Below are positions 11,745 to 21,903 of a DNA stretch of 64,000 nt, piece after piece. This DNA comes from Tillandsia leiboldiana (taxonomy: Eukaryota; Streptophyta; Magnoliopsida; Poales; Bromeliaceae), in NCBI GenBank assembly GCA_029204045.2, contig CM055065.1:7132297-7196296 (forward strand), in the 5' to 3' direction. The number at the start of each line of letters is the position of its first letter. The stretch's first letter is position 1. The notes under the pieces are model-generated. The model saw only the letters and a list, made by a program, of their open reading frames with translations. It was not told where the DNA came from and did not search any database. Position numbers and translations under genes: made by a program.

Positions 11745-12767
11745 ATCGAATGGTTTTTGCCGAGATGAAGGAGCTGAAAGCTCAGCTCGAAGATCTTCTG
11801 GATAAGGGGTTATCGGACCTAGCGTGTCTCCTTGGGGGGCACCCATCTTGTTCGTCAAGAAGAAAGACGGTAGCCTGTGACTCTGCATAGATTATCAGGA
11901 ACTCAACAAGGTCACAGTGAAGAACAAGTACCCTCTTCCGCGGATTGACGATCTCTTCGATCAGCTATAGGGATCGTCGGTCTACTCGAAGATTGATCTA
12001 TAGTCAGGTTACCACCAACTGAAGATCAAGATGGATGATGTGGCGAAGACAGCTTTCAGCACTCGTCATGGCCACTACAAGTTTACCGTGATGCCTTTCG
12101 GGCTTACCAATGCCCTAGCAGCATTCATGGACATGATGAACCGGGTCTTCAGGCCGTATTTGGATTAGTTCGTCGTGGTATTTATCGACGATAATCTAAT
12201 TTACTTGCTGAGTGACGAGAAGCATGAAAATCATATTCGTCTGGTACTTTAGGTACTTCGAGAGAACAAGCTGTATACTAAACTCAAGAAGTGCGAAATC
12301 TAGCTTCGTGAGGTGTTGTCCTTCTTAGGACAAATTGTAACTCAGACGGGTATTATCGTGGATTTGAAGAAAGTGGACTCAGTGGTCGATTGATCCCGAC
12401 TGACCAGTGTGACTGAGATCAGGGGCTTCCTTGGGTTGGCGGGCTACTATCGACGATTTGTCGAGGGTTTTTCTAGACCGCCCCGATGAACCAGTTGACA
12501 AGGAAAGGTGAAAAGTTCTAATGGACTCCATATTGTCAAAGGAGTTTTGAGGAACTCAATGACAGACTGACACATGCCCTTAACCTGGTGACGACTTTGT
12601 GGTCTATTACGACACCTCACAGATAGGGTTGGGGTGTGTGCTCATGCAGCAAGAACGGGTTATCGCGTATGCGTCACGCCAACTGAAGGATTATGAGAAG
12701 AACTACCCGACTCACGATCTCGAGCTCGCGGTAGTAGTGTTCACCTGTAAGCTGTGGAGACACTATT
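11745..12767 (+). pseudogene. Gypsy pol relic K, part 1: reverse transcriptase and start of RNase H
   Basis: Translation gives a Ty3/gypsy RT in order: PYRM start, LCIDY, a YPLPRIDDLFDQL-like stretch, YSKIDL, MPFGLTNA, FIDD (catalytic aspartates kept), then KCE and FLGLAGYYRRF, followed by the RNase H start (DTSQIGLGCVLMQQ, ASRQLKDYEKNYPTHDLEL). The wording is typical of the Tekay/Del chromovirus lineage. It is dead: one frameshift near 11806 and about seven in-frame stops. At least three stops are TAG where relatives have CAG, and others fit TGG or CGN codons changed by C-to-T or G-to-A. The frame stops at LWRHYL where LTR L1 begins and resumes at 55068. Confidence 0.9.
12763..12767. other. 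Left target-site duplication of G (ctatt)
   Basis: ctatt directly before LTR L1 is repeated at 55068-55072 directly after LTR L2. Removing one copy and the insert rejoins the pol frame as HYL then YG, so both ends belong to one integration event. Confidence 0.92.
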
Positions 12768-12822
12768 TGTCACGCCCCGGCGTCGAAACTGCGACCCGGG
12801 CTCGCCAACAGATCCGCCGCCC

Positions 12823-12839
12823 ATACGGGAAGCCCGTAT
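12823..12839 (-). promoter_or_regulatory. U5 hairpin of L1
   Basis: Seven-base arms ATACGGG/CCCGTAT with a 3-nt loop, about 55 nt from the LTR end. Other LTRs keep the hairpin with different bases: CCTATGC/GCATAGG in A (21632-21651) and J (3182-3202), and ATACGG/CCGTAT in H (61892-61908). The paired changes suggest that structure rather than sequence is kept. Confidence 0.6.
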
Positions 12840-13170
12840 AGACGAAGCGACTAACCTGCAAAAGAGCATCTAAACTATGCAGATATCAGAGCTGAAAGTA
12901 AAACTGCTAGAAATAAAAACTATATACAACACAAGTCCTCACCAAAAGTACAAACGTCTCTCGAGCAGTAGAAAATAAATACAACTCTATACCTCACTAC
13001 AAAGTTCTCTCAACAGGAACTCTCAAAAGTAATAAGGGTACATCTACTCTCTGGACGACGACTGGTGGGGAACTATCTCGCGACTCCCTTACCTCGAGCA
13101 GAAGAAGCAGCAACAGGAGCAGCAGGAACCGGAGTAGAAGTCCCTGCGGGAAAATACACCACGACGGGTG

Positions 13171-13197
13171 TGAGAACTACGTCCCAAGTAGTTCTCA
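13171..13197 (-). promoter_or_regulatory. Conserved stem-loop in L1
   Basis: Ten-base perfect arms TGAGAACTAC/GTAGTTCTCA around a 7-nt loop. Equivalent stems occur in L2 (50981-51007), H (62378-62405), A (21156-21184, 8-bp arms), J (3642-3669) and F (34005-34031, weaker). Loops differ in length and sequence. Confidence 0.6.
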
Positions 13198-15705
13198 GTG
13201 GGTGCCGCCAACAAGCCCGACGGACTGCCCACTAAGTCTACCAGAGGCATAAAGTAACAATATAAAACTGAAATGAAAGGGCTGGAAAAGTAACTCTACA
13301 GCTACTATGCCTCTATCTAGATGCTCAAGAAAAGGAACAGATGAAACATGATGCATCTACTAACACACACAGTAACTCACCAAATCTAAACTGACTGCCT
13401 CAAAGGGTCCAGTCAAACCTGCGCCCACCTACTGCCGCACATCCTCAACAGGACGGGTCTACCGTAGGGTGTCCGTGACTGCCGCTAACTGGGCCAGTCA
13501 GAGGGACGGCGTCGACAAGTCGCGATAGCAAGTAACAGGCCCAACTCCGGAGTGGCTCTCGAGGGGAGCGACCCCACCGAGGAAAGTATCCGCGTATCTC
13601 TGTCGAGCTCAAATATGGCTCATGCAGGCTATAGTCCAAACCACGATCAACAAGATCGACCAACAACACCAACTCTCAACCACAAGCTGGAAGTCACACA
13701 GCTGGGGCCACCGTCCACCAGACGGCTCCCACAACAGAACACTAAACTCTCCAGAAAGACCGACACCATAAGGGTTCGGAAACCCGATAGACCGGTGCTA
13801 AGAACCCTATCAAACAAGAACAGACTCTAGGCTCCGACTATCGAAGATCCCGATCCCTTATAGTTCGGGAAAGCAATAATCACAGTACAACTCGCAGAAG
13901 ACACCAACAGGGCCCGAAAGTCCCGGGAGACCTACACCTACAACCCTATCAAACAAGAACAGGTTCCAGGCTCGGCCCCCGTGGCTTTCGTCCCGACAGA
14001 GGAACGACCCCTAGAACCCAGACCACTCGAATCCTTTCGAGTGGGGAGATTTATGGGAAAAAGGTGACATTTGTTATTGAAAACTAATTTGATCTGGAAG
14101 AAATCCATATTTAATGATTTTAGTTCTTTTTAGAAAAACAGTTAGAAAACAAGTGTTTTACCCAAACCCCGAAGGGCTGATGCCTTTGTCCAATCAAACA
14201 AGAACAGACTCCAGCGGCCCTTCGATGTTTGGAAGAAAACATTGGTAGACTAAAATCATGTATATGTCGAAAAGGGTTCTGGGTTCTAGGTCCGGCTAAC
14301 ACTAGTAAACTACTGCCACTAACACAGTGGCGACGACCCAAACAGGGGAAAACAAGATCTCTCGGGTCCACCGTTTACCCCAAACGGTTCCCGATACAGA
14401 CAAGCGAACCACTACATCTACCAGACTCCACTCTGCTCCCAAGCACGAGTGCAATGCATCCCACACTATAGAGAAGTCCCGACCGCTCGGCCCACTACCC
14501 AGGCGAGGATAACACTAAGTCCAGGAATGCGACATAAAGTGTGGATGTCTAAACATAAATAACCCTAGCCCAAGTGAGGGTTTTCTACTGGTCTGGTTAC
14601 ACATGCAACATATGACGGGGGTGCTAGGTCAGGTTCCAACATAACAAATATTTAACATGATAGTAGGAAGCAAGAGATCACAAGATCGACAGATAAAACA
14701 AGGATCAACAATTCCTACACTCTAGCATGCTACCCAAGTCCAATCACTATTATGCATGATTCTATATCAATAGAATTAGAGCACAGTCCATAGATCTTGA
14801 AAGCAAGCCACCCACCTGAAGACGCTAACTGTCCGGAGTCGTACAGCTGAGAAAACCAGGAAAATAACCACTCTAGGTCCAACAGGTCCAGCACAGTCCA
14901 CAATCCCTCCTGGGTACAACATAAGGCTACAGTTACACTTTAAATCCATTAAAATCAAGGTTTTACAAATCTGCTGGGAACAGTCCACTTACTGTGAAAT
15001 TTTCACCTGTAAAACGAACTCCAAAAATTCTGATAAAAATACCATAGCGATCCTCGTGTCGATAGCTTCGAAACGGGTACCTGCACGTCCAATTCCGAGC
15101 ACCGTAGGCGAAGTTACAAATTCCACAGTATCGGTGCGCACAATCCCAAAACCATTCAACTGTAAACTCTTGTACAGATAAAAGGAAAAGTGTATACCTT
15201 CGGAAAGGTCTCCAAAAATTCCAAGAAAAATCCACGATGATCCTCGCGTCGAGTAGATGAAAAAAGTCTATAAGCACGTCTTGATCCGAGACTCGTGCGC
15301 GAAGATCTCCTCAAAAGAAGGTGCTGCCCTCACCAAAATCTCACAGCAAAAAGGGTCCCAATGAGCACAAGAAAACACCTCGAAAAACGTGAAATCTGAA
15401 AATGTGCGAGAAACCCAAAATCGTAGCCTCACCTGTTACGAATCCAGCAGCGAAGAAATCGCTCGAAACGATGGTCGGAGTAGGTCGGGGGAGCTCGTAC
15501 ACCGAAGAGCGACGGAAGAAACACCGAAGAAAGAGCGTCGCGCCGCGCCAAGAAAAATATGAAACCTCGGGATTCGAGCCTCCAAAAATTCTTAAACTCC
15601 GCAGGAAGATCAAGGATTAAGAGAGGAACAATTCATCAAGAGGAAGCTCGGGGAGATCTTTCACAGACAGAGAGAAAAATGGCAGCAAAGAGGGCTCGGG
15701 CTGCC

Positions 15706-15713
15706 TATTTATA
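15706..15713 (-). promoter_or_regulatory. TATA box of LTR L1
   Basis: TATAAATA on the minus strand followed by GGCAGCCCGAGCC, a context also seen at the TATA boxes of J and L2. LTRs A, C and D have TATAAAAG in the matching place. It marks the probable U3/R region. Confidence 0.65.
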
Positions 15714-15755
15714 GGCCCAAAGGAACAATTCGGATAATACCGAAATTGTCCCAAG

Positions 15756-15885
15756 ATTCGGGCGGCTACAGTGCGGCCCAGCCCGGATTCGGGCGGCTAC
15801 AGTGCGGCCCGGCCCGGATTCGGGCGCGCACAGTGCGGCCCGGCCCGGCCGGTTTTGGGCGCGCACAGTGCGGCCCAACCCGGCC
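15756..15885. repeat. 31-35-bp promoter-proximal repeats, 4 units
   Basis: Units start at about 15756, 15787, 15818 and 15852, each with CGGGCGGCTACAGTGCGGCC or the variant with GCGCACAGTGCGG. The array sits just upstream of the TATA box (minus sense). L2 has the same array at 54147-54275. A, C and J have one or two related CTACAGTG units at the equivalent place. Confidence 0.85.
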
Positions 15886-15944
15886 CAGCCCGCACACGGG
15901 ATCCAGCCGGACGCCTGCTTGGTCCGACCCGCACCGGCGCCCGC

Positions 15945-16349
15945 CACGTGTCCCCCGAACACGCCGCAGCCGTGCAAGCCGCCGCGGGGAGCGCCACGTG
16001 TCCCTGCCCGCGTCAACGCGGTAGGTGGCGCCCGCGAATCAGCGGGCGCCACGTGGCACGCCCACGTCGCCCGCGCCTGCCCCGCGTACGGCCACCTGCC
16101 CGCGGCACCTGCCCCGCGCGCTGCGTGGACCGCGCGCGCATGCGCCCGCCAACCGGGTGCTGCCACGTGGCGCGCCCCCGGTCCACGCCTCCCCGCGCAC
16201 TCCCGCAGACCGAGCGCACCAGAGCCGCCCAATCAGGCGCTGCCACGTGGACACCTGCCGGTCCACGCGCCTCCCGGTGCACCCCGGTCCTTACCCTTGC
16301 GCTCCGTGGACCCGGCCGCGTGCGTCGGCCAATCCGGGCCTGCCACGTG
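15945..16349. promoter_or_regulatory. G-box cluster in U3 of L1
   Basis: Six CACGTG hexamers at 15945, 15995, 16050, 16164, 16244 and 16344, most inside GCCACGTGGC or GCCACGTGTC. A comparable cluster of five occurs in LTR A (18169-18400). Such sites bind bZIP/bHLH factors in ABA, light and stress responses. That they regulate this LTR is inference. Confidence 0.6.
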
Positions 16350-16677
16350 GCACCCCCGCCGGTCCACGGCTCCCCCATGCACCAGAAATCCAGTAAATTT
16401 TCCGGGAGTCCGTTTTTGGGCATCTGGACTTAGAATTTGGCAAACAAAAAGCCATTTTCAAGCGTTTTTCCGTGCTGAATCCATTTCCGCCATCTGTTTG
16501 GCCTAATTCTTTTTTAAACTTTCAGCAAACCCAGCCGAAAGCCAACACAGCTAATAAAACCTTACAGGGTCCATCTGTGGCATCCCATTGATGCACCATG
16601 GGCCAGATACACCAACAACAGGTGTTCTAACAGTGGATCCATCGGAAAAATGCTGCATGGGGTTCGGGGGTCCTACA

Positions 16678-16692
16678 TCCTCCCCCACAAAA
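16678..16692 (-). other. Polypurine tract of element G
   Basis: The minus strand reads a G/A-rich TTTTGTGGGGGAGGA directly before the LTR start at 16677. This is the expected plus-strand primer of a gypsy-type element. Confidence 0.8.
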
Positions 16693-17404
16693 AGGAAGTT
16701 TCGTCCCCGAAACAAAAACACGCCACAACAATAAAACCAAAACAATCAAAACAACCAAGAACGCAACACTAAACTAACAAGAAAGATACGGCTCCACCAG
16801 CAGGAAAGTCATCAACTTCAACCCTCGATTTAGAAAACAGCTGAAATTAGCGAAAAGTCTAAAAATTTTGAAAAATCAGTGCCTTCGCCCCAATCAAACA
16901 AGAACAGGTTCGGGCACTGTCTCCATTTCTGGAGCAATCTTTCGATGTTTTCGTCCTGTTCGTAAATTTCAGTACAAAGGCGAAAAAAAATTGAGAGAAG
17001 TGTTGGTGCCGTTCCTGCTGTGGCCACAAAAGAAAGCTATCCCTAACCGAGACTCCTAAGGACATAACCACTAGTCCCAACATCACGTCTGCTTCCGAGG
17101 TGGCGTCTGTCCACAGTCGCTGAAGCCCATGCTGTTGGAAGGATACGCCGACAATCCGAGAAAACGAACTCCTCCAGTCCAACTCGCAGAAGGATAACTG
17201 CTTTCATTCCATCATCAGTCGTAGCACAGCACCGCACCAATCAGTCCAACCAGGGTGCTCAATCCAAGTCCTGGAGCTGTCCTTGAATCGTCACATCAGC
17301 AAGTGAAGTCCCAAGTCTCAACTGCACTGATCATACACCGCGATCCTCCTCTACTCATAGGATACTGGGAAGAATCCAATCGCTAAAACATGTAGCAGAA
17401 ATTC
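16693..17404 (-). other. Non-coding tail of element G interior
   Basis: Lies between the end of the gag frame and the polypurine tract. Stops are frequent in every frame. It contains another TCAAACAAGAACAG word (16894-16907) inside an inverted repeat with CAGTGCC/GGCACTG arms (about 16877-16917). No protease, RT or integrase trace is visible, in contrast to J and E/F. Confidence 0.6.
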
Positions 17405-17620
17405 CTAACCCATACCCATGCAAGGATGCCGATGCAGATACTCAACTAATAAAGCAGAAGAATGCAGCGGTAACAAAATGCTCAACTCAGCTAACTGAAA
17501 TAAAATCATACCTGCCGCGGCACGATCCGCTGCCGGGGTGTCCTCCAACAGGGCTGCATAAACCCGTCCACTGGGTGCTGCAGGTCGCCGTCCCGTCTGT
17601 CCCGACGTCGTGGCCCACTC
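17405..17620 (-). pseudogene. 3' end of the gag frame of element G, separated by insertion
   Basis: On the minus strand the frame left at 48958 resumes at 17620 and stays open for about 70 codons to a stop at 17405. It starts with EWATTSGQTGRR and passes through SGRVYA, the stretch that precedes the protease in gypsy polyproteins, then ends without a DTG protease motif. So Gag is complete or nearly so, and pol was deleted just after it. The reading frame was intact until element A-int-D inserted. Confidence 0.8.
17616..17620. other. Left target-site duplication of A-int-D (cactc)
   Basis: cactc at 17616-17620 immediately before LTR A is repeated at 48958-48962 immediately after LTR D. Removing one copy with the insert keeps the gag frame. 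Confidence 0.92.
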
Positions 17621-18168
17621 TGTGAGGACCTGGATTCTCACGACGTGACTACTGTTGCATCTGCAGCTCCTGGAGGCCAATGTGGCGTGTCGGTGGCGTT
17701 TGTGCCCCAATTGGACATTAGTGTTGGGCTCAGTGTGTTAAATGGATCACGTGGGTGATCGGTGGACTCCGTCGGAGCTCCAGAAGTGGTTTCGCGCGTC
17801 ATGGATATTAAAATTGGACCCAGCGCGAAGTTTGGATTGAGGAACATCTTCCCGGATGCCTTCGGCAATTTTTGGAGTTGGAATTTGGCGAAATGGACAT
17901 CAAATTCGGATTCAGCGCGCGAAAACGGTCAAAACGGACTACCCACTTGTTATTTTTGAGCACCGGACACTGTTCACGCCGGAACAGTGTTTCCGGCGGC
18001 GGCGGCGGCGGCGGAGCAGCTGCAGGCAGCGCGGCGGACGGAGGCGCGGGCCGCCCGGTCCACGCGGCGGGCGTGCACCGGGGGCTGGACGCGTGGCGGC
18101 TCGGGAGTGGGCCGGTCCGCGGGGCGCGGTCTACGGAGAGTGCGGGGCGCACGGTGGACCGGGGTGGA

Positions 18169-18400
18169 CACGTGGCAGTGTCGGAGTGGTCGGTTTAGTG
18201 GACTTGGTCTACGGAGCAGGCGGGCGTGGTGCATGGACCGACGGGACACGTGGCACACACCGGTTGGCCGGTCCACGTGCACTCGGTCCACGGTGCACCT
18301 GCGGGCGCCTCGGGATGCGTGCGCGCAGAGGCGCATGCGGCGGGCGCAGAGCGCACGTGGGCGTGGTCGGGCGGATTCCCGCGCTTGGGGAGGACACGTG
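18169..18400. promoter_or_regulatory. G-box cluster in U3 of LTR A
   Basis: CACGTG at 18169, 18247, 18274, 18354 and 18395, within 440 bp upstream of the TATA box. LTR D keeps the same sites. Position relative to the TATA box matches that in L1 and J. Confidence 0.6.
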
Positions 18401-18607
18401 TCGGCGTCTGGGGGGCGCGACGTGTCGCGCGGGGAGCGGCTGGGGTTGCTGTCGCCTGTTTGGCGGGTGACGTGGAGGCCCAGGATGGATTCGGGCGGCT
18501 ACAGTGTTCGCGCGCGGGGATTTCGGGCTGCTACAGTGCGCGCCCGAAAACCCCCAGCGCCCGGAAAGTGGGACATATCCGGTATTTCTCCATTTGTTTC
18601 TGCAGCC

Positions 18608-18615
18608 TATAAAAG
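18608..18615 (+). promoter_or_regulatory. TATA box of LTR A
   Basis: TATAAAAG after CTGCAGCC. The same context occurs at 38252 (C) and 45861 (D). Transcription would start about 30 nt downstream, giving a U3 of about 1 kb and a very long R plus U5 of about 3 kb. Confidence 0.65.
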
Positions 18616-18886
18616 CGATCCGAGCTCCCTTTCTTCCCCTTTTTTCGCCATTTTCGAGCCTCCTCTCGCCTGGGTGCCTTCAGCAAAGTTGATCCCCGAG
18701 TTTGGCTGCATCTTTCTGCAAAGTTTTGGGATTTTTGGTGGCACGCTTATCGAGGTTTCCATTTTTACGGCGCGGTGCGACGCTCGTTCGTTTGTGGTCT
18801 TCTTCGTCGCGTTTTGGTGCGAGGACTCCCCCGGCTTACCCCGAGCACCTTTTTCAGTGATTCTTGCGCCGTTGGCTTCACGACAG

Positions 18887-21236
18887 GTAGGGCTATGTTT
18901 CCCATGTTTACTGGTTTTTCCCATTCCGAGCTTTTCATGGGTTTTTCGGATCATCTTGTAACCTCTTTTCTGGGGCGGAGTTCTGGGACAGCGGAGCGGT
19001 GTTTTGGTGATATCTTCGCGCACAGGCATCGGATTGGGGCGATTCAAGAGGCGATTTGCATCTACACATCACGAGGAATATGCCCAAATTTTCTTGGAAT
19101 TTTCTGAATATTCCTCGAAGGTGAAGAATATCTGTGAACAGTAGTTATTGCTACAGTTTTTGAGAGTAGTTTAATTCGGGGTGGTTCCCTTGTCACAATT
19201 GTTTCTCAGTGTAGGAAGCTCGGAATTGGACGTGCAGGTACTCGTTTCGAAGGTATCGACGCGAGGATTGCTGTGGTATTTTTATTGGATTTTTCTGGGC
19301 ACTTTCGGCAGGTGAAATAAGCACGGCTTTGGGACTGATTTTCAGATTGTGTATGCTTGGTTAATTTTGGAATAAAAGTGTAATGTTGAGCCTTATTGGT
19401 GTACTCAGGGGTGTTTTCAGCTGTTTGGGGCCAAGGCTTGCGCGACTTGTACCGAGGGTGTTATGTTGGCAGATTTTGGACCGTGGGCGTCTACCCACTT
19501 CACCGACTTCAGGTTTGCCTTGGTTTAAGCGCTTCAGGTGGGTAAGCTTATTATCAGTAATTGTTTAAGGCAATGAATATGCTGTGGCAAATATAAGTGC
19601 ACTTGTGGGGATGTCACCCCTCTATGACTGATGCATGCATGTTTAGGATACATGGTTTATGTTGGTAAGTAGGTAAGCTTGTTAATGATATTGGTATAAA
19701 TGATTGCAAGAATAGTATTTATGAGATATACTGAGGACTGGCATGACTTGGACATCTATGTGATGATTAGTGTAAGCTTACCTAGGATAATGTTACCCTA
19801 TGAGATTATGTAACATGCCATGTTAGCACATAGCCTTTCATGTAGTTGGATTATGCTTTGGGACAGGATTTCGTAGCTATGTGCGGATTTGTACTCTGAG
19901 GAGTTATTATGATCATTCTATTGATGAACCTTGAATTGTGGACAGGTCTAGTTTTGGGATTCCGGCATGTTGTTTATTCCTAAAGGAACTATTATTATGC
20001 TTTACCCCCTTTTATTTCCTTGAGGACCATTGCATGCTTGTATGGTCATGTAGTTAGGCCATTTTTTACTGCTGCACTACTTATTGGAACTTGACTTAGG
20101 AGAAACCATGCTTTTCCTTTCTCCTTCTTGTTAGTCAGGTGGTCAGTGTTGCTCGGGTTCGAGCAGGGGGTCTGGGTAGTGTAGTCGGGACTTCGTGTCT
20201 GGGACAGGTTGGTTTAGTTGTGGGGCTTTGCGGCAACCGCGGATATTGGGCGGTTGACCGGATGTTTCTCTATGCACCTGATTGGGTATCAGTTTTACTT
20301 AGTGGATGGAGTTTCCCACTTATCGTTCAGTTGCATCCGATTGAGGTCGGGTCTTTCCTTGATGGTTGAGTTTTTCCCACTTTGATCAGATTGATGATCA
20401 AGTCCTGCTGTTTAGAGATACTGGTGATATTGATGACAGAGATGCTTTACTCGTGTGGGTAGCTCCCCTCGAGTGCCGCTCCGGAGTAGGCTTCATACCG
20501 TGTTGGGTTCCGGTCAGACCGTGTTGGGTTCCGGTCAGACCGTGTCGGGTGCCGGTCAGACCGTGTTGGGTTCCGGTCATTTGGACAGAGCAGGCAGTAC
20601 CGGGTTTTATACCGGTTCATTCGATTGAGTTTATTTCGGTCAAATACTTTTATTGTTACACTCGTGCCTGGGGGCCGAGTGCAGACTGGTAGTTGAGTTT
20701 AGAGCAGTGCTAGTATTGTTGAGAGCCGTCTGGTTGACGGTGGTCCCGTGTTGTTGCGAGTACTTTGACCGCTGTGTGAGAGGTTGAGCATCTTGATTCT
20801 ATCCGTTCTGAGAGAGAGCGTGGATTTTGACCATAGCCTGCATGATCCTCTATTCGATAGCGAGCTAGTCCGTTTGGACGCCCTACGTAATTCCTGCCCG
20901 TCAGCGGGAGGTGGTTGTAGGTGGGCGCAGGTTTGACTGGACCAGATGTGGCAGTCAGCTCGATTGGGTCGATGGTGCACTTCATGTGCTAGTGGTTGCT
21001 TACCACTGTTTGGTTCTCCCCCTTTTTGCCTTTAGTTAGGGGCAGGGTAGCTGTCGAGAGTCTCCAGCCTACTCATTTCAGTCTTATGACTTGGGTTAGT
21101 TTTTGTCTCTTGAGGACTTGGTGGGCAGACCGTCGGGTCTGGCGGTGGTACCCACTGAGAACTCCCTTTTTGGTGTAGTTCTCACACCCTTCGGGGGTTT
21201 TCCCCCATTTTTCCTCTCCTCTCCTTTGTTTTGCAG
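18887..21236 (+). other. Possible leader intron inside LTR A
   Basis: A donor-like ACAG/GTAGGG at 18887 lies about 280 nt after the TATA box. An acceptor-like tract of about 30 pyrimidine-rich bases ending TTTTGCAG lies at 21207-21236. Both ends have counterparts in C and D, and in minus-strand J (GTAGGG near 6080; TTTTGCAG at 3591). Further donor-like CAG/GT sites occur at about 19239 and 19313 and a second acceptor at 21618. Splicing is inferred only. Confidence 0.35.
20492..20579 (+). repeat. 21-bp minisatellite in LTR A
   Basis: Four units of CAGACCGTGTTGGGTTCCGGT, the third with two changes. D has the same array at about 47745-47832. In C the matching place holds a different ~35-bp repeat (40139-40236), so the locus changes quickly. 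Confidence 0.9.
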
Positions 21237-21712
21237 AGTCTTGCGGGTGTTGCCGACTCTGCGGATGTTGATCGTGCGAGGGAGTCGCGAGCTAGATCCC
21301 TACCCGTCGTTGGAGAGTAGCGGTACCCTTCAGAGGAGATCATCAGTGGATTAGTCATCAGTGGATTAGTTGTTTCTTTTTCCTCTTTTGAGAGACTTTT
21401 GTAGTGAGGATATTTTGTATTGAGAGACTGTACACTGTTGTATATTGGAGTTACCTCCCGGTTGGGTTTAGAGCTTGTACTTGAGGATATTGTATTATTA
21501 TTATTTTGGGAGGCAGACAGTGTTGTTTTATTTCCAGTTGTACAGTGATTGATTTTAGGTACAGCAGATTTTTATTTATAGCTCTGATATCTGTTTAGTT
21601 ATAGTACTTTTCTTGCAGGTAGGACGCTTCGCCTATGCAGGTTGGCATAGGTGGCGGATCTGTTTGGCGGGCCCGGGTCGCAGTTTCGACCCCGGGGCGT
21701 GACAGATTAGAG

Positions 21713-21725
21713 TGGTATCAGAGCC
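21713..21725 (+). other. Primer binding site of int1
   Basis: TGGTATCAGAGCC, 8 nt after LTR A. Complementary to initiator methionine tRNA. Confidence 0.92.
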
Positions 21726-21883
21726 TAGGTTGTAGGTCATGGTGGACTTAGAAACCCTAGGCTTTTGGTTTGACCCTTGGTTGACTTTGTGAGAGTCGTG
21801 ATTTTGCGAGAGTCCTGATTGAGTTTTATACCTCTCCCAAGGGACGGGAGGAGTGATTGGCATGTTTATTCTCCTAAGTAATT

Positions 21884-21903
21884 ATGTTGGCTGCAGACAA
21901 CAT
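21884..21903 (+). promoter_or_regulatory. Leader palindrome (int1 copy)
   Basis: ATGTTGGCTGCAGACAACAT, about 160 nt downstream of the primer site. Five copies of this site are in the window, always between primer site and gag. Confidence 0.5.

Larger units (their letters stand above)
12768..16677 (-). mobile_element. LTR L1, the 3' LTR of element G, 3910 bp
   Basis: In minus orientation it starts TGTAGGACCCCCG (16677) and ends GCGTGACA (12768). It lacks the Cassandra insertion found in L2; the empty site is actaa at 14318-14322. Marked features are a U5 hairpin (12823-12839), a stem-loop (13171-13197), repeated TCAAACAAGAACAG words (13810, 13949, 14194), a splice-donor-like GTGAGG near 15430, a TATAAATA box (15706-15713), a 31-bp repeat array and six G-boxes. 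Overlapping long frames at 15705-16506 on both strands are by-products of GC-rich DNA. Confidence 0.92.
17621..21704 (+). mobile_element. LTR A (5' LTR), 4084 bp
   Basis: Starts TGTGAGGACCTGG and ends GGGGCGTGACA. Order: GC-rich U3 with five G-boxes (18169-18400), CTACAGTG words (18500-18538), TATAAAAG (18608-18615), splice-donor-like CAG/GTAGGG (18887), CAG/GTACTC (about 19239), AT-rich middle, 21-bp minisatellite (20492-20579), stem-loop (21156-21184), a strong splice-acceptor-like tract ending at 21236, and U5 hairpins (21632-21696). Open frames up to 324 codons (17987-18961) cross the promoter and are not supported as genes. Confidence 0.92.

Noticed and set aside
15705..16506. Overlapping open frames of 92-234 codons on both strands in L1 (and 54096-54896 in L2)
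   Set aside because: They exist in several frames at once in very GC-rich LTR U3 with few stop codons. No domain, no start context, and they cross G-box and promoter repeats.
17987..18961. 324-codon plus-strand frame in LTR A (and the twin at 45240-46214, and 356 codons at 37535-38605)
   Set aside because: It spans the U3, TATA box and start region of the LTR. The first half is translated GGC-type repeats. Breaks in B and changes between copies do not follow codon structure.
21713..21725. tRNA gene signal at TGGTATCAGAGCC sites
   Set aside because: These are primer binding sites complementary to the tRNA 3' end. No cloverleaf surrounds them.
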